From Chitinophagales bacterium (lineage in GTDB: Bacteria; Bacteroidota; Bacteroidia; Chitinophagales; Chitinophagaceae): 33,150 nucleotides of DNA. A model generated the notes under the pieces. It ran no database searches. It saw only the letters and a program-made list of their open reading frames with translations, and was not told the origin of the DNA. A program made the translations under genes and the position numbers. The stretch covers positions 1-33,150 of the forward strand of contig JAURJU010000010.1 of NCBI GenBank assembly GCA_030832085.1. Reading direction: 5' to 3'. Shown here piece by piece: positions 32,650 through 33,150 of this stretch. Within the stretch, counting starts at the first letter, position 1. Each line of letters starts with the position of its first letter.

Positions 32650-33102
32650 ATGATGGGTAAAGAAATAGAAAGAAAATTTATTGTCAAAAACGATATATGG
32701 GACAATTTCAAAAAACCAGTGCCCAGTTTTATTCGCCAGGGTTATTTGTTGATAACGGATGAAACAACTATTCGGGTAAGGTATACTGAAACAAAAGGCA
32801 CTATGACCATAAAAGGAAAACAGCAGGGTATCAGCAGGGATGAATATGAATACGAGATACCTCTTGATGAAGCCAAAGAAATATTCAAAAATCATTGTCC
32901 AAAAACACTTTCTAAAAACAGGTACAAAATTCCTGTAGAATCAGTAGTCTGGGAGGTAGATGAGTATATTAATAATTTATCGGGTCTAATTATTGCCGAA
33001 GTTGAATTATCAAGTGAGCACCAACAAATTGAACCTTTGCCAGAATGGATAGGCGAGGAGGTAACAATGGATGTAAGTGTCCCTTTTTCGGTGTCAGTTT
33101 AG
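32650..33102 (+). CDS. CYTH domain protein, probable inorganic triphosphatase
   Basis: A 150-residue protein of the CYTH / triphosphate tunnel metalloenzyme superfamily. The N-terminal E-x-E-x-K signature is EIERK (residues 4-8). Tunnel-lining residues follow in IRVRYTE, TMTIKGKQQG, EYEYEIP, RYKIP, WEVDEY and IIAEVELSSE. Members hydrolyse inorganic triphosphate or thiamine triphosphate; some are class IV adenylate cyclases. With all tunnel elements present the protein should be active. It ends a three-gene unit of otherwise unknown genes and is AT-rich in codon use. The activity is established for the family; its role in this unit is unknown. Confidence 0.9.
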   Translation: MMGKEIERKFIVKNDIWDNFKKPVPSFIRQGYLLITDETTIRVRYTETKGTMTIKGKQQGISRDEYEYEIPLDEAKEIFKNHCPKTLSKNRYKIPVESVVWEVDEYINNLSGLIIAEVELSSEHQQIEPLPEWIGEEVTMDVSVPFSVSV

Positions 33103-33137
33103 AAGTTAGCTGAAAAGCTTACTTTTAAACCAACAAA

Positions 33138-33150
33138 ATGAAAAAAACAC
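33138..33150 (+). CDS. Possible start of a further gene, cut by the window end
   Basis: ATGAAAAAAACAC at the very end, 35 bases after the CYTH stop. MKKT is a common start for exported Bacteroidota proteins, but four codons prove little. Confidence 0.3.

Noticed and set aside
1-33150. CRISPR array, insertion sequence or integrase
   Set aside because: No regularly spaced direct repeats, no DDE or tyrosine recombinase gene, and no paired terminal repeats flanking a gene were seen. The Rpn protein is a nuclease family, not proof of a transposon.
29577-33150. Direct repeat of the tRNA-Ser 3' end marking an integrated element
   Set aside because: No second copy of the T-arm/acceptor sequence was found downstream within the window.

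Overview
This window reads as chromosomal DNA of a Bacteroidota bacterium, most likely a member of the Chitinophagaceae or a close relative. The evidence is gene content: gldF-gldG and porT (gliding and type IX secretion), a secreted protein with a type IX sorting tail, a MurF-alanine racemase fusion, a bacterial geranylgeranylglyceryl phosphate synthase, a DUF2490 protein, and repeated TAnnTTTG promoter boxes with no strong Shine-Dalgarno sequences. The taxon is inferred from content; no search was run.

Layout. Positions 1-2600 (minus strand) hold an arginine operon: a possible Arg-codon leader peptide, a GNAT N-acyltransferase (probably the N-acylglutamate synthase), argG, and argC cut by the window edge just past its catalytic Cys. 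Next on the minus strand come a GGGPS-like enzyme and a DUF2490 protein. Divergent from these is nrdJ, the B12-dependent ribonucleotide reductase, with a paired inverted repeat upstream, followed by a YcxB-like membrane protein and a convergent GNAT enzyme. Positions 8970-11330 carry acpP-fabF-rnc, then mce (minus), an IscA/SufA-type protein (plus) and a large type IX secreted protein (minus). Positions 14740-21410 (plus) carry gldF-gldG, a TerC/Alx transporter, murF-alr and lspA, an envelope-biogenesis block. Positions 21427-27324 (minus) carry ubiE/menG-porT, pyrC-mutS-like and comM-like. Divergent from ubiE are engB, a polysaccharide deacetylase, tatD and tRNA-Ser(GGA).

The tRNA-Ser is a boundary. 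Up to it the genes are closely packed and nearly all recognisable. Directly after it lie a terminator and a nested set of long inverted repeats (29665-29790). Beyond that the DNA is visibly more AT-rich and carries accessory genes: two small orphan proteins, an Rpn-family PD-(D/E)XK nuclease, a 0.5 kb gap with possible decayed coding, and a tight three-gene unit. That unit has an unknown 142-aa protein, an unknown small protein interrupted by an in-frame TAG, and a CYTH/tunnel triphosphatase. It is the least explained part of the window and the best place to look for something undescribed.

Several genes have a TAnnTTTG box only a few bases upstream of the chosen start (ubiE, gldF, lspA, possibly rpn). 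This implies very short or absent 5' leaders, and it also decides several start codons. All functions are assigned from motifs and family knowledge read by eye.
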